Source: Desulfonatronum lacustre DSM 10312 (GTDB lineage: Bacteria; Desulfobacterota; Desulfovibrionia; Desulfovibrionales; Desulfonatronaceae). From it: DNA of 64,000 bases. The first letter of the stretch is position 1, and each line of letters starts with the position of its first letter. The notes under the pieces were generated by a model. That model had not been told where the DNA came from, searched no databases, and was given only the letters and a program-made list of their open reading frames with translations. Location of the stretch: assembly GCF_000519265.1 (NCBI RefSeq), contig NZ_KI912608.1, positions 1,483,582 through 1,547,581 of the forward strand. The letters run 5' to 3'. Positions 56,247-64,000 of this stretch are shown piece after piece. Both the position numbers and the translations under genes were made by a program.

Positions 56247-56624
56247 CTAAAGCGATCTGTCCACGATCAAGCCGGCCATTTCCTCAATGGACTCGGCCAG
56301 CCGAATGATTTCATCCGGAGGAAAACGCCGCAGGACTTCCTTGGTTTTCGGATCAAACACCTCCACCTGAAGCCGCTCGCTCTTGTCCGCGACCTTCAGG
56401 CGAACATTCAGTCCGGTTCCCTTCAGATGCTCTTCAGCCACATCCATGGCCTCCATCAAGGCGCTTCTTCCTTTCCGGCGAGCATCATCGCCCTTCTGCT
56501 CATCGCGACCCTTGTCATGGTTGAGTGCGCCGAGCTTGTCGCTTTCAGGCACGTTCAACACATGTGCAACGCCAAGGTCGCCCGGCACATATGACCGAGT
56601 CTCAAGAGTATTATCCACACGCAT
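56247..56624 (-). CDS. flaG: FlaG-family flagellar protein
   Basis: A 125-residue protein with the FlaG domain at the C-terminus: LNVRLKVADKSERLQVEVFDPKTKEVLRRFPPDEIIRLAESIEEMAGLIVD. The N-terminal half is charged and probably disordered. FlaG proteins influence filament length and are often linked to flagellin genes, here fliC, which is divergent 473 bases away. Confidence 0.85.
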   Translation of the reverse strand: MRVDNTLETRSYVPGDLGVAHVLNVPESDKLGALNHDKGRDEQKGDDARRKGRSALMEAMDVAEEHLKGTGLNVRLKVADKSERLQVEVFDPKTKEVLRRFPPDEIIRLAESIEEMAGLIVDRSL

Positions 56625-57037
56625 GGCTGTATCCTCACATTATATCCTCAAAGGTCGGAAAGAGGCTGTCCAGTCAACCGGGGCGCCAAAAACACCATCT
56701 TCCCTTTACCTTTCTTATCGGCCATTGCTCGAAAATCTTTAGCGGGCTCTCGACAAGCCTCAAAAGCGACATGGGATCAAACGAGTTCTTCCCGGCATGC
56801 AAGATTTTCAGCCTATTGTCATGACAATGACACGGGAAGACCCCTAGGAAGTGATAACCGCCAGAAGCACAAAAAAACAACCTAACAATCTAAAATAAAA
56901 CAGTAAAAATTACCACTCCCACCTTTATCATCAGCGCTGGCAAGAAAAACAAACCGTTAGCGCAAACATGTCGCAAGAAGAGCTCTTAGCTCGCAACATA
57001 AAAATATAACACTCAGAAAAAAAACAACTAAACATAG
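56625..57037. other. Intergenic region upstream of flagellin
   Basis: AT-rich and without a credible gene. It probably carries the flaG promoter at one end and binding sites for an activator of the sigma-54 promoter at the other; no particular operator could be recognised. Confidence 0.5.
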
Positions 57038-57054
57038 TTGGCACTCCCCTTGCT
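57038..57054 (+). promoter_or_regulatory. Sigma-54 promoter of flagellin
   Basis: TTGGCACTCCCCTTGCT matches the TTGGCACG-N4-TTGCT consensus, with GG at 57040-57041 and GC at 57052-57053 in the required spacing. The expected start is about 12 bases further on and the flagellin ATG is 44 bases downstream. Confidence 0.9.
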
Positions 57055-57097
57055 AAAAGCTAGACATCACGATGTCACCCTTTTAGGAGGTTCAGCT

Positions 57098-58045
57098 ATG
57101 TCCCTGACAATCAACAACAATTTAATGGCACAGAACGCCGCCAGGAATCTGTCCGCAGCCTACGGCAGACTCGGGACGTCCACGGAGCGGCTTTCTTCGG
57201 GATTGCGCATCAACAGCGCCGCGGACGACGCCGCCGGGCTGGCCATCCGTGAACTGATGCGAGCGGAGATTTCCTCCATGCGCCAAGGCATTCGCAACGC
57301 CAACGACGCCATTTCCATGATCCAGACCGCGGACGGCGCCCTGGCCGTCATCGACGAGAAGCTGATCAGGATGAAGGAACTGGCCACCCAGGCGGCCACC
57401 GGCACCTACAACTCCGACCAGCGCCTGATTATCGACTCGGAATATCAGGCCATGGCCTCGGAAATCACCCGAATCGCCAATGCAACGAAGTTCAATGGCA
57501 TTTACCTGCTGAACGGCAATCTTTCCACAGGCTCTGGAAACCCAGCGGACTGGGGCGGAGATCATAACGGTGCCGGCCTTATCTCCAGTGGTCCTTTGAA
57601 AATTCACTTCGGGCCATCCAACAACAGCGCCGAGGACTACTACTACATTGCCATCGGTAACTCCACGGCATCCGCTCTCGGGGTCGGCAATGCGGCAAAC
57701 CGAAACTATCGAAGCGCTTCCACCCTTGAAGGAAGGGCAGGTTTTTCCATCTCCACCCAAGAGGGAGCTCAGCTCGCCCTCGACGCCCTGGAAAACGCCA
57801 TCCTTTCCAAGGACAATATTCGCGCCAGTCTTGGTGCCTTGCAGAATCGCCTGGCCAACACCATCACCAACCTGTCCATCCAGGCCGAAAACCTGCAGGC
57901 CGCGGAGTCTCGGATTTCCGACGCGGACGTGGCCTTGGAAATGACCGAATTCGTCCGCAACCAGATCATCACCCAGGCGGCGGTGGCCATGCTGGCTCAG
58001 GCCAACTCCCTGCCTCGAATGGCCATGCAGCTCATCAGCGGCTAA
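57098..58045 (+). CDS. fliC: Flagellin
   Basis: A 315-residue filament subunit. The conserved N-terminal D0/D1 region (MSLTINNNLMAQNAARNLSAAYGRLGTSTERLSSGLRINSAADDAAGLAI) and C-terminal D1/D0 region (AESRISDADVALEMTEFVRNQIITQAAVAMLAQANSLPRMAMQLI) are complete. The variable middle is short (about 115 residues). The start at 57098 follows AGGAGGT; a frame reaching 57038 contains the promoter. Flagellins of this kind may be glycosylated, and CgeB-like and GT2 transferases occur in the window. Confidence 0.97.
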   Translation: MSLTINNNLMAQNAARNLSAAYGRLGTSTERLSSGLRINSAADDAAGLAIRELMRAEISSMRQGIRNANDAISMIQTADGALAVIDEKLIRMKELATQAATGTYNSDQRLIIDSEYQAMASEITRIANATKFNGIYLLNGNLSTGSGNPADWGGDHNGAGLISSGPLKIHFGPSNNSAEDYYYIAIGNSTASALGVGNAANRNYRSASTLEGRAGFSISTQEGAQLALDALENAILSKDNIRASLGALQNRLANTITNLSIQAENLQAAESRISDADVALEMTEFVRNQIITQAAVAMLAQANSLPRMAMQLISG

Positions 58046-58106
58046 CCTCGAGCAACCGCTTGAGCCGCATCGGCGAATTGGAATCCCTTGACATCGCTGA
58101 CCTCCT

Positions 58107-58149
58107 GAAAAACTTCAGCCCCCGAGACGTGCGTCTCGGGGGCTGAAGT
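58107..58149 (-). terminator. Terminator between fliC and rnc
   Basis: Arms ACTTCAGCCCCCGAGACG (58112-58129) and its exact complement (58132-58149) make an 18-base stem with a two-base loop. On the minus strand five T residues follow, so it ends the rnc transcript; it can also slow fliC transcripts. Confidence 0.85.
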
Positions 58150-58154
58150 GAGGC

Positions 58155-58856
58155 TCATGACACGGGGTCACCTTGTTTGAGGAATACCATGGCTTGGCGG
58201 GCGGCATTCTGCTCGGCCTTTTTGACGCTGCTGCCCGAATCCCGAAACTCCTCGCCAGTGGGCAATTTAAGCAGGATATGAAACGTTCGCTCGTGCTCCG
58301 GCCCTGAACTTCCCTCCAAAACATATACCGGACGGTCCCGGCAATGTTGCTGGGTCAACTCTTGGAGCTTCGTCTTGTGATCCTTTTCCACGGGCAATTC
58401 CATCTGCCTGGGCCACAGTCCGACGAACCGCTCCAGAGCCCACTGCTTGGCCACCGCATATCCCCCATCCAGAAAAATCGCTCCAAGAAGCGCCTCAAAG
58501 GCGTCGCTGAGCAGCGATTGACGCTGTCGCCCTCCCTGGTTCTCTTCACCATGCCCCAGCAAAAGGACTCGGTCGATCTTCAGCTTCCGGCTCAACCCCG
58601 CTAAAACACCTTCATTCACCAGCATGGCCCGGAACGTAGTCAACTGGCCCTCGTTGGCCTCCGGATAGCGAACATACAATTCCTCGGTAATGCTCAGCTC
58701 CAGAACCGCGTCCCCCAGAAATTCCAGACGCTCGTTGCTCTGGCCTCTTCCGGGCGACTCGTTTGCATAAGAACTGTGCGTCAGGGCCTCGTTCAATAAT
58801 TTGACATCACCAAACGCATACCGAATACGCGCCTGCACCTGCTCAATGTCATCCAT
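58155..58856 (-). CDS. rnc: Ribonuclease III
   Basis: A 233-residue double-strand RNase. The signature NERLEFLGDAVLELSI (catalytic Glu and Asp) is near residues 40-55, DAFEALLGAIFLDGG with the second acidic pair near 120-135, and the C-terminal dsRNA-binding domain KTKLQELTQQHCRDRPVYVLEGSSGPEHERTFHILLK to SSVKKAEQNAARQAMVFL. It processes rRNA precursors. The ATG at 58856 has GAGAGG five bases upstream; a GTG at 58862 is an alternative. Confidence 0.96.
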   Translation of the reverse strand: MDDIEQVQARIRYAFGDVKLLNEALTHSSYANESPGRGQSNERLEFLGDAVLELSITEELYVRYPEANEGQLTTFRAMLVNEGVLAGLSRKLKIDRVLLLGHGEENQGGRQRQSLLSDAFEALLGAIFLDGGYAVAKQWALERFVGLWPRQMELPVEKDHKTKLQELTQQHCRDRPVYVLEGSSGPEHERTFHILLKLPTGEEFRDSGSSVKKAEQNAARQAMVFLKQGDPVS

Positions 58857-59330
<474 letters not shown>

Positions 59331-60395
59331 ATGGTCGGTATTTATGTGGGCTCGACGTCAGGCTATTCAGGAAAAAACCTGATAGCCATGGGGCTTGGTC
59401 TCAAATTTCAAAAAGACGGCCTGAACGTCGGCTACATCAAGCCTGTGGGCGCCGTACCCGTGGAAAAAGACGGCAAAATGGGAGACGAAGACGCGTTCTT
59501 TGTTCAGGACGTGCTGGGACTGAAGGAAGACCCCGAAGTCGTCACCCCCGTACTGGTCACCGAGGAGTTCAAGACCAAGGCCTTCGGCGGCCTGACCCAC
59601 GACCTGATGGGCGACATCAAACGCAGCTACGAAGCCGTCAGCAAGGGCAAGGACGTAACCATCGTCGCCGGCTCCGGGAGCATGTATTCCGGCAAATACT
59701 GCAACGTGGACGCCGTGGAAGTCGTACGCACCCTGGGCATCAAATCCATCGTCATCGACCGCTGCTCCAAGGAACTGAACTACGACTACCTGGTGGTGCT
59801 CAAGGACGCCCTGGGCGATCAATTTATCGGAACGATTCTCAACGACATTCCCGCGGACTACATGGACGAGGTCAAAAACCGGCTGACGCCTTTCCTGGAA
59901 CGCAGCGGAGTGAAGGTCCTCGGCATTTTGCCCCGGGATCCGCTGCTCGGCGCGGTCCAGGTGGGCGAACTGGCCCAACGGCTCGGTGGACGAGTGGTCA
60001 CGGCCAAGGACAAGGCCGACCGCGTCGTGGAGAATTTCCTGATCGGCAGTATGCAGGTCGAAAACTTCATGACCCACTTCCGCAAGAACAAAAACACCGC
60101 CATCATCATGGGCGGCGACCGCTCCGACGTTCAGTTGGTGGCCCTGGAAGGGGAATGCCCGTGTCTGATCCTGACCGGGAACATCTATCCCAACGATATC
60201 ATCCTGACCCGGGCCGAGGTCAAGGGAATCCCGATCATCATCGTCCGCGACGACACCTTCACCATGTCCAAGAAGATGGACGCCATTCTCTCCCGCCTGA
60301 AACTGCGCGACTTGGTCAAAATCCAGCAAGGCGCCCAGGTGGTCAGCAACAACGTGGACATCCCCTACATCAAGGAACAACTCGGATTGAAATAG
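59331..60395 (+). CDS. BioD-like/DRTGG-domain protein (phosphotransacetylase N-terminal type)
   Basis: A 354-residue protein. The N-terminal domain is P-loop-like (GIYVGSTSGYSGKNLIAMGLGLKFQKDGLNVGYIKPVG), as in the BioD-like domain of long phosphotransacetylases, with the acidic GDEDAFFVQDVLGL. The C-terminal third is a DRTGG domain (GGRVVTAKDKADRVVENFLIGSMQVENFMTHF). The catalytic Pta domain itself is absent, so this is a stand-alone sensory or regulatory part. Related proteins occur in sulfate reducers near pta-ackA. AAGGAGG is placed properly before 59331. A terminator follows at 60416. Confidence 0.82.
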   Translation: MVGIYVGSTSGYSGKNLIAMGLGLKFQKDGLNVGYIKPVGAVPVEKDGKMGDEDAFFVQDVLGLKEDPEVVTPVLVTEEFKTKAFGGLTHDLMGDIKRSYEAVSKGKDVTIVAGSGSMYSGKYCNVDAVEVVRTLGIKSIVIDRCSKELNYDYLVVLKDALGDQFIGTILNDIPADYMDEVKNRLTPFLERSGVKVLGILPRDPLLGAVQVGELAQRLGGRVVTAKDKADRVVENFLIGSMQVENFMTHFRKNKNTAIIMGGDRSDVQLVALEGECPCLILTGNIYPNDIILTRAEVKGIPIIIVRDDTFTMSKKMDAILSRLKLRDLVKIQQGAQVVSNNVDIPYIKEQLGLK

Positions 60396-60415
60396 TTTTC
60401 CGAACCGAATCACGC

Positions 60416-60448
60416 AAAAAAGGCGTCCCGAACCGGGACGCCTTTTTT
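60416..60448. terminator. Bidirectional terminator between the DRTGG gene and rnhA
   Basis: Arms AAAAAAGGCGTCCCG (60416-60430) and CGGGACGCCTTTTTT (60434-60448) enclose a three-base loop, with T runs in both directions. It serves two convergent genes. Confidence 0.93.
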
Positions 60449-60467
60449 GTTGCCCAGCGCCGCGACG

Positions 60468-60941
60468 CTATCGTACGTACCCGGCGTCCTTGGACAGATT
60501 TTTCCCTTGCGCGGCGGCACTGGCCAGTCTATCGCAACACTCGTTTTCCGGGTTTCCAGAATGGCCGCGAACCCAGTGAAAACTTACGTCATGCGTCTGA
60601 AGCAAGGCATCCATACGCAGCCAAAGGTCCTGGTTCTTGACCGCCTTCTTGTCCGCGGTCCGCCAGCCGTTGCGTTTCCACTTGGCCAACCACCCTTTTT
60701 CAACGGCGTCATGAATGTATTTGGAATCCGTATAGAGTTCCACCACCGACCGGTCCCGCAGAAGGCTCAAGGCCTCAATCACGGCCAGCATCTCCATCCG
60801 GTTGTTGGTGGTCAATCCGTAGCCGCCCGACAACTCCCGGCGTTCCCGGTCAGCGAGCACCACCGCGCCCCATCCTCCCGGTCCGGGATTTCCCAGGCAC
60901 GCGCCGTCGGTATATATTCTCGTCACTTTATCCTCACTCAT
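60468..60941 (-). CDS. rnhA: Ribonuclease HI
   Basis: A 157-residue enzyme that degrades RNA in RNA-DNA hybrids. The catalytic acidic residues are in RIYTDGACLGNPGPGGWG (D12), NNRMEMLAVIEAL (E), LYTDSKYI (D) and NECCDRLA (D); HWVRGHSGNPENE carries the His loop. The basic protrusion GWLAKWKRNGWRTADKKAVKNQDLW is also present. The start overlaps the previous gene by eight bases. Confidence 0.96.
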   Translation of the reverse strand: MSEDKVTRIYTDGACLGNPGPGGWGAVVLADRERRELSGGYGLTTNNRMEMLAVIEALSLLRDRSVVELYTDSKYIHDAVEKGWLAKWKRNGWRTADKKAVKNQDLWLRMDALLQTHDVSFHWVRGHSGNPENECCDRLASAAAQGKNLSKDAGYVR

Positions 60942-61518
60942 TGAAGGGTCCTTCGTCGCGCACGACGCCCCGGTACGAACCGCTCCCCTGAGGGCGATCG
61001 TCCGCGCCGTGATGATATTCGCCCAATTCGTCCTCCGGGCTGTTCAGGGCGTTCCAAATCAAGCTCAGCGCCTCTCCCAGCCCGCGTTGCCAATTGCCGC
61101 TCGCCCAGTATGGGACGAAATGCTCCTCGCGCAAGTACCTGGTAAACCCCTGCCCCAGAGCTCGTTCCACAATGGGCGGCAAGACCACCTGAAAGGTCTC
61201 GCCTTCGGGATCAAGGCCGATATGGATGGTCTTGGCGTCCACCGACGGCGGCGTCAACCCGTCCGCGGACACCACCAGCCGCAAGTCCAGCCCGAATGAC
61301 GATTTCAGGGCCCGAGACAAATCGCGAACGGATTGTTTTTGCGCATCGGTCAGCATGCCGCCGTGATCCACGACCACTTGATGTGCATCCAGCATCTCAA
61401 TGGTGCGCTGGTTGTGGTTCCAGAACAGCCAGATCACGCCCATGAACACGAAGATCATGCCTAAAGCCCGCAACAGCCCCTCCCAGGGCGCGGCATTTCG
61501 TTTTACTCCGAACGGCAT
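60934..61518 (-). CDS. Membrane-anchored TPM-like domain protein
   Basis: A 194-residue protein. One transmembrane helix (LRALGMIFVFMGVIWLFW, about residues 16-33) precedes a soluble domain similar to TPM/YgcG: MLTDAQKQSVRDLSRALKSSFGLDLRLVVS, KTIHIGLDPEGETFQVVLPPIVERALGQGFTRYL and LGEALSLIWNAL. Function unknown; other TPM proteins act in photosystem repair or membrane quality control. It overlaps rnhA and is 66 bases after the phosphomannomutase gene, so it is probably in one operon. Confidence 0.68.
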   Translation of the reverse strand: MPFGVKRNAAPWEGLLRALGMIFVFMGVIWLFWNHNQRTIEMLDAHQVVVDHGGMLTDAQKQSVRDLSRALKSSFGLDLRLVVSADGLTPPSVDAKTIHIGLDPEGETFQVVLPPIVERALGQGFTRYLREEHFVPYWASGNWQRGLGEALSLIWNALNSPEDELGEYHHGADDRPQGSGSYRGVVRDEGPFNE

Positions 61519-61584
61519 CTCAGGACCTCGCGGCTGAAATCTTGAAGTTCAAGAAGCAGTGAACCCAAGCGGCTCACGCTGGCC

Positions 61585-62955
61585 TCACCCGCCCAACTCG
61601 GCGATCCATCGCTCCAGGGGCTCTTCCACCAGAGCGCGGATTTCCTTCAAGCGAGCCTCGGATTCAGCCTCGAAACGCAAGACCAGGATGGGTTGGGTGT
61701 TGGAAGCGCGCAGCAGCCCCCAACCGTCGGGAAATACGATGCGCGCGCCGTCCACGTCCACCACGTCGAAACGATCCCGGAAAAAGGCCTGGGCCCGCTC
61801 CACGATTTGAAACTTGATTTCTTCGGGACAATCCATGCGGATTTCAGGAGTGGAGAAGATGGGCGGCCATTCATCGAGATAGGTGCTCAGCGGCTTGGCC
61901 GGATTTTGGCCGATGATCTCCACCAGACGCATCGCGGCGTACAACGCGTCGTCGAACCCGTAATATCTGTCCGCGAAAAACATATGCCCGCTCATCTCTC
62001 CGGCCAGAGCCGCCCCGGTTTCCTGCATCTTGGCTTTGATCAGAGAATGGCCGGTCTGTCCCATAATCGGCTTGCCGCCGTGATCGGCGATGTCCTGAAA
62101 CATCAGGTGCGAGCATTTTACCTCGCCGATCACGGTAGCCCCGGGCCGATCCTGGAGCACGTGACGGGCAAAGACGGCCAGGAGACGGTCGCCGTAAATC
62201 ATCCGGCCCTGTTCGTCCAAGGCCCCGATCCGGTCCGCGTCACCGTCCAGCCCGATGCCCGCCTGGGCCCCGACTTCCAGAACCTTGGCCCTGAGATCAT
62301 CGTTGTTTTCGTCACGGGTCGGGTCCGGATGATGATTCGGAAAATTCCCGTCCGGCTCGCAGTACAATTCCACCACGTCCGCGCCGATCCGGCGCAGCAG
62401 TTCGGCGCAAATCTCCCCACCGGCCCCGTTGCCTCCGTCCACGACGACCCGGACCGGGGCTGGGAGTTGGACCTGGGCGGAAAGTTCCTCCAGGTACGCC
62501 GGAACCACATCATGCTCGGAAGCGATCCCCTGCCCGGAACTGAACTCGCCGCGAGCCATGATTTCATAAACTTCCCGGACATCCTCGGAATGAATCGTTC
62601 CCGCTCCGGACCAGACTTTGAACCCGTTGAATTCAGGCGGATTATGGCTGGCCGTGATCATCACCCCTGCCTGGCGGTTGAACTTCTTTACCGCGTAGTA
62701 AAACAGCGGCGTGGGAACCATGTTGATAAACAGCACGTCCACGCCCGTAGACAGGAGTCCTTTAATCATCGCGGTTTGATAACCGGGAGAGCTGTGTCGG
62801 CAATCGTGACCGACAACGGCCTGATGCTGGCCTCTCCTGAGGAAAAACGTCCCGCACGCCTTTCCCAACACTTCCACCCACGCCTCGTCGAAATCACGAT
62901 CCACGACACCACGGATGTCGTAGGCTCGAAATATTTCCCGTTTGATCAGCATCAC
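61585..62955 (-). CDS. Phosphomannomutase/phosphoglucomutase (AlgC type)
   Basis: A 456-residue alpha-D-phosphohexomutase. The phosphoserine loop is in GVMITASHNPPEFNGFKV (about residues 96-113), the magnesium loop is LDGDADRIGALDE (about 234-246), the sugar-binding loop is GEMSGHMFF and the phosphate-binding loop is LLRASNTQPILVLRFE. The last has Gln after Thr, as in bacterial PMM/PGM. It interconverts mannose or glucose 1- and 6-phosphates for surface polysaccharides. The gene is divergent from hflK. Confidence 0.94.
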   Translation of the reverse strand: MMLIKREIFRAYDIRGVVDRDFDEAWVEVLGKACGTFFLRRGQHQAVVGHDCRHSSPGYQTAMIKGLLSTGVDVLFINMVPTPLFYYAVKKFNRQAGVMITASHNPPEFNGFKVWSGAGTIHSEDVREVYEIMARGEFSSGQGIASEHDVVPAYLEELSAQVQLPAPVRVVVDGGNGAGGEICAELLRRIGADVVELYCEPDGNFPNHHPDPTRDENNDDLRAKVLEVGAQAGIGLDGDADRIGALDEQGRMIYGDRLLAVFARHVLQDRPGATVIGEVKCSHLMFQDIADHGGKPIMGQTGHSLIKAKMQETGAALAGEMSGHMFFADRYYGFDDALYAAMRLVEIIGQNPAKPLSTYLDEWPPIFSTPEIRMDCPEEIKFQIVERAQAFFRDRFDVVDVDGARIVFPDGWGLLRASNTQPILVLRFEAESEARLKEIRALVEEPLERWIAELGG

Positions 62956-63129
62956 CTCAGCTCCTCGGAAAAGTTCAATGGTTCACGGTTCAACGGATTA
63001 CTGCCGGAGCAAATGACCTTTAGGCGGATTTTCGCTTCAAGCCAAGTCCGGACAGCCTGAGCCTTTGACCACTTGGTCCTCAAAAACCTCGCCTTGACCT
63101 CAAATCAGGGTTGCTTTAGGTTGACAACC

Positions 63130-64000
63130 ATGAACTGGGACTGGGACAAACTCCAAGACAAACGGAAAAGGAACGGGCCTCCCGGGGCCCCGGATCTCGC
63201 GCAACTCAACGAGCAGTTGAACAAGCTGAAGAACATCAAGCTGCCCGGTGGCGGCAAGATCGTCGTGTTAGTGCTTCTTCTGCTGTGGCTTGCCTCGGGG
63301 ATCTACATCGTCAATCCCGACGAAGTGGGTGTCGTCCAACGATTCGGTGCCTATAACCGCATAACCGATCCAGGGCCGCACTTCCGCATCCCCTTCCCCT
63401 TCGAGTCCGTGCAGACTCCCAAGGTGACGCAGGTCCGGCGCTTTGAAATCGGCTACCGCACCATTCAGGCTCCTTCGGCAATGGGCGGGGAGCCTCAGTA
63501 CCGGATCGTCCCGGAAGAGTCGCACATGCTCACCGGTGATGAAAACATCGTGGACGTTCAATTCATCGTCCAATATCAACTCAATGATCCGGTCAAATTC
63601 CTGTTCAATATCCAAATGCCCGACGCATCGGTGAAAAGCGCCGCGGAGGCGGCCATGCGCGAGGTCATCGGCTACAATAAGCTGGATGCTGCCCTGACTG
63701 ACGGCAAACCGGCCATTCAGGACGAAACTCGGGCTTTGATGCAAAATATCATGGACCGCTACGAGTCCGGAATCCAGATATTAGCCGTCCAGCTCCAGGA
63801 CGTCCAACCGCCGGAACCGGTCATCGATTCCTTCCGCGACGTTGTCCGCGCCAGGGAAGACGCCGTCCGCATCCAGAACCAGGCCGAAGCCTACCGCAAC
63901 GACATCGTCCCTCGTGCCCGAGGTGAAGCCGCCGTGATCATCAACCAGGCTGAAGCCCACAAGGAAGCCGTGGTTCGACGGGCGGAAGGTGAGGCCCAAC
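63130..64000 (+). CDS. hflK: HflK, membrane protease modulator (5' part)
   Basis: An open frame running off the window end; 290 codons are visible. The N-terminus MNWDWDKLQDKRKRNGPPGAPDLAQLNEQLNKLK is followed by one transmembrane helix (IVVLVLLLLWLASGIYIV, about 48-65) and the SPFH/Band 7 domain (NPDEVGVVQRFGAYNRITDPGPHFRIPFPFE). A coiled stretch rich in AEA then begins (NQAEAYRNDIVPRARGEAAVIINQAEAH). HflK with HflC forms a cage around the FtsH protease in the inner membrane. hflC should follow outside the window. The frame has no stop within the window. Confidence 0.94.
   Translation, partial: MNWDWDKLQDKRKRNGPPGAPDLAQLNEQLNKLKNIKLPGGGKIVVLVLLLLWLASGIYIVNPDEVGVVQRFGAYNRITDPGPHFRIPFPFESVQTPKVTQVRRFEIGYRTIQAPSAMGGEPQYRIVPEESHMLTGDENIVDVQFIVQYQLNDPVKFLFNIQMPDASVKSAAEAAMREVIGYNKLDAALTDGKPAIQDETRALMQNIMDRYESGIQILAVQLQDVQPPEPVIDSFRDVVRAREDAVRIQNQAEAYRNDIVPRARGEAAVIINQAEAHKEAVVRRAEGEAQ

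Overview
The window is a GC-rich (about 60 percent by eye) bacterial chromosome segment. It has the gene content of a sulfate-reducing deltaproteobacterium of the Desulfovibrionales type (Desulfobacterota), possibly a Desulfonatronum-like halo-alkaliphile. The pointers are a tungsten-type aldehyde:ferredoxin oxidoreductase with its ferredoxin subunit, a split YeeE transporter, LarC, choline uptake and oxidation genes, sigma-54 control of flagellin, and a heptose/GT9 surface-glycan gene set. The species call is inference.

Positions 1-24,200 are mostly housekeeping: tRNA-Ala(CGC), a TrmN6-like methyltransferase, a CBS protein, larC, thyX, the Holliday-junction block yebC-ruvC-ruvA-ruvB, rlmE, surface glycosyltransferases, a CNNM-type transporter, gmhB, dapB, galE, two linked genes of unclear role (TPR; MshEN-like), a large zinc-knuckle/TPR membrane protein, then pdxJ-acpS-trmH-tsaC and a GT9 heptosyltransferase.

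Positions 24,200-36,400 are metabolic and transport genes. A one-strand block holds a GntR/FadR regulator, betA, a choline-type binding protein, a ferredoxin, an AOR and a secreted CehA/McbA-type hydrolase. No NAD-dependent betaine-aldehyde dehydrogenase is present, so the AOR may take that step (inference). Next comes a two-gene YeeE/YedE transporter whose first half has an in-frame UGA exactly where the family has its conserved Cys. A SECIS-like hairpin lies 21 nt downstream and the reading frame resumes into an ATGA overlap with the second half. This is the best candidate for something new in the window. A PP-loop/NFACT-R protein and a CaCA exchanger follow.

Positions 36,600-48,700 are an accessory island in decay. 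It holds hipBA, a 4.0-kb insert bounded by 142-bp direct repeats (aminotransferase, MocR regulator, CaCA exchanger), a zeta-toxin gene with its middle deleted, a type I restriction locus collapsed to an hsdM head joined to an hsdR tail, a DUF4143 ATPase plus a fragment of another, a second-site fragment of hipA, a complete PIN/RHH toxin-antitoxin pair and a deleted copy of the same pair, and a low-GC DUF1566 gene. The island stops at the 3' end of the tmRNA gene ssrA.

Positions 48,700-64,000 return to ordinary content: ssrA, a SulP carrier with STAS and cyclic-nucleotide-type domains next to a Crp/Fnr regulator, a U32 peptidase, a PHP phosphoesterase, flaG, flagellin with a sigma-54 promoter, rnc, a DRTGG/BioD-like protein, rnhA, a phosphomannomutase and the start of hflK.

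A family of intergenic inverted arrays of degenerate hexamers (ATCGGN/ATCGAA type) recurs at seven places: 7.28, 12.34, 14.07, 17.38, 20.19, 30.30 and 36.50 kb. Two copies share flanks and carry the same loop in opposite orientation.
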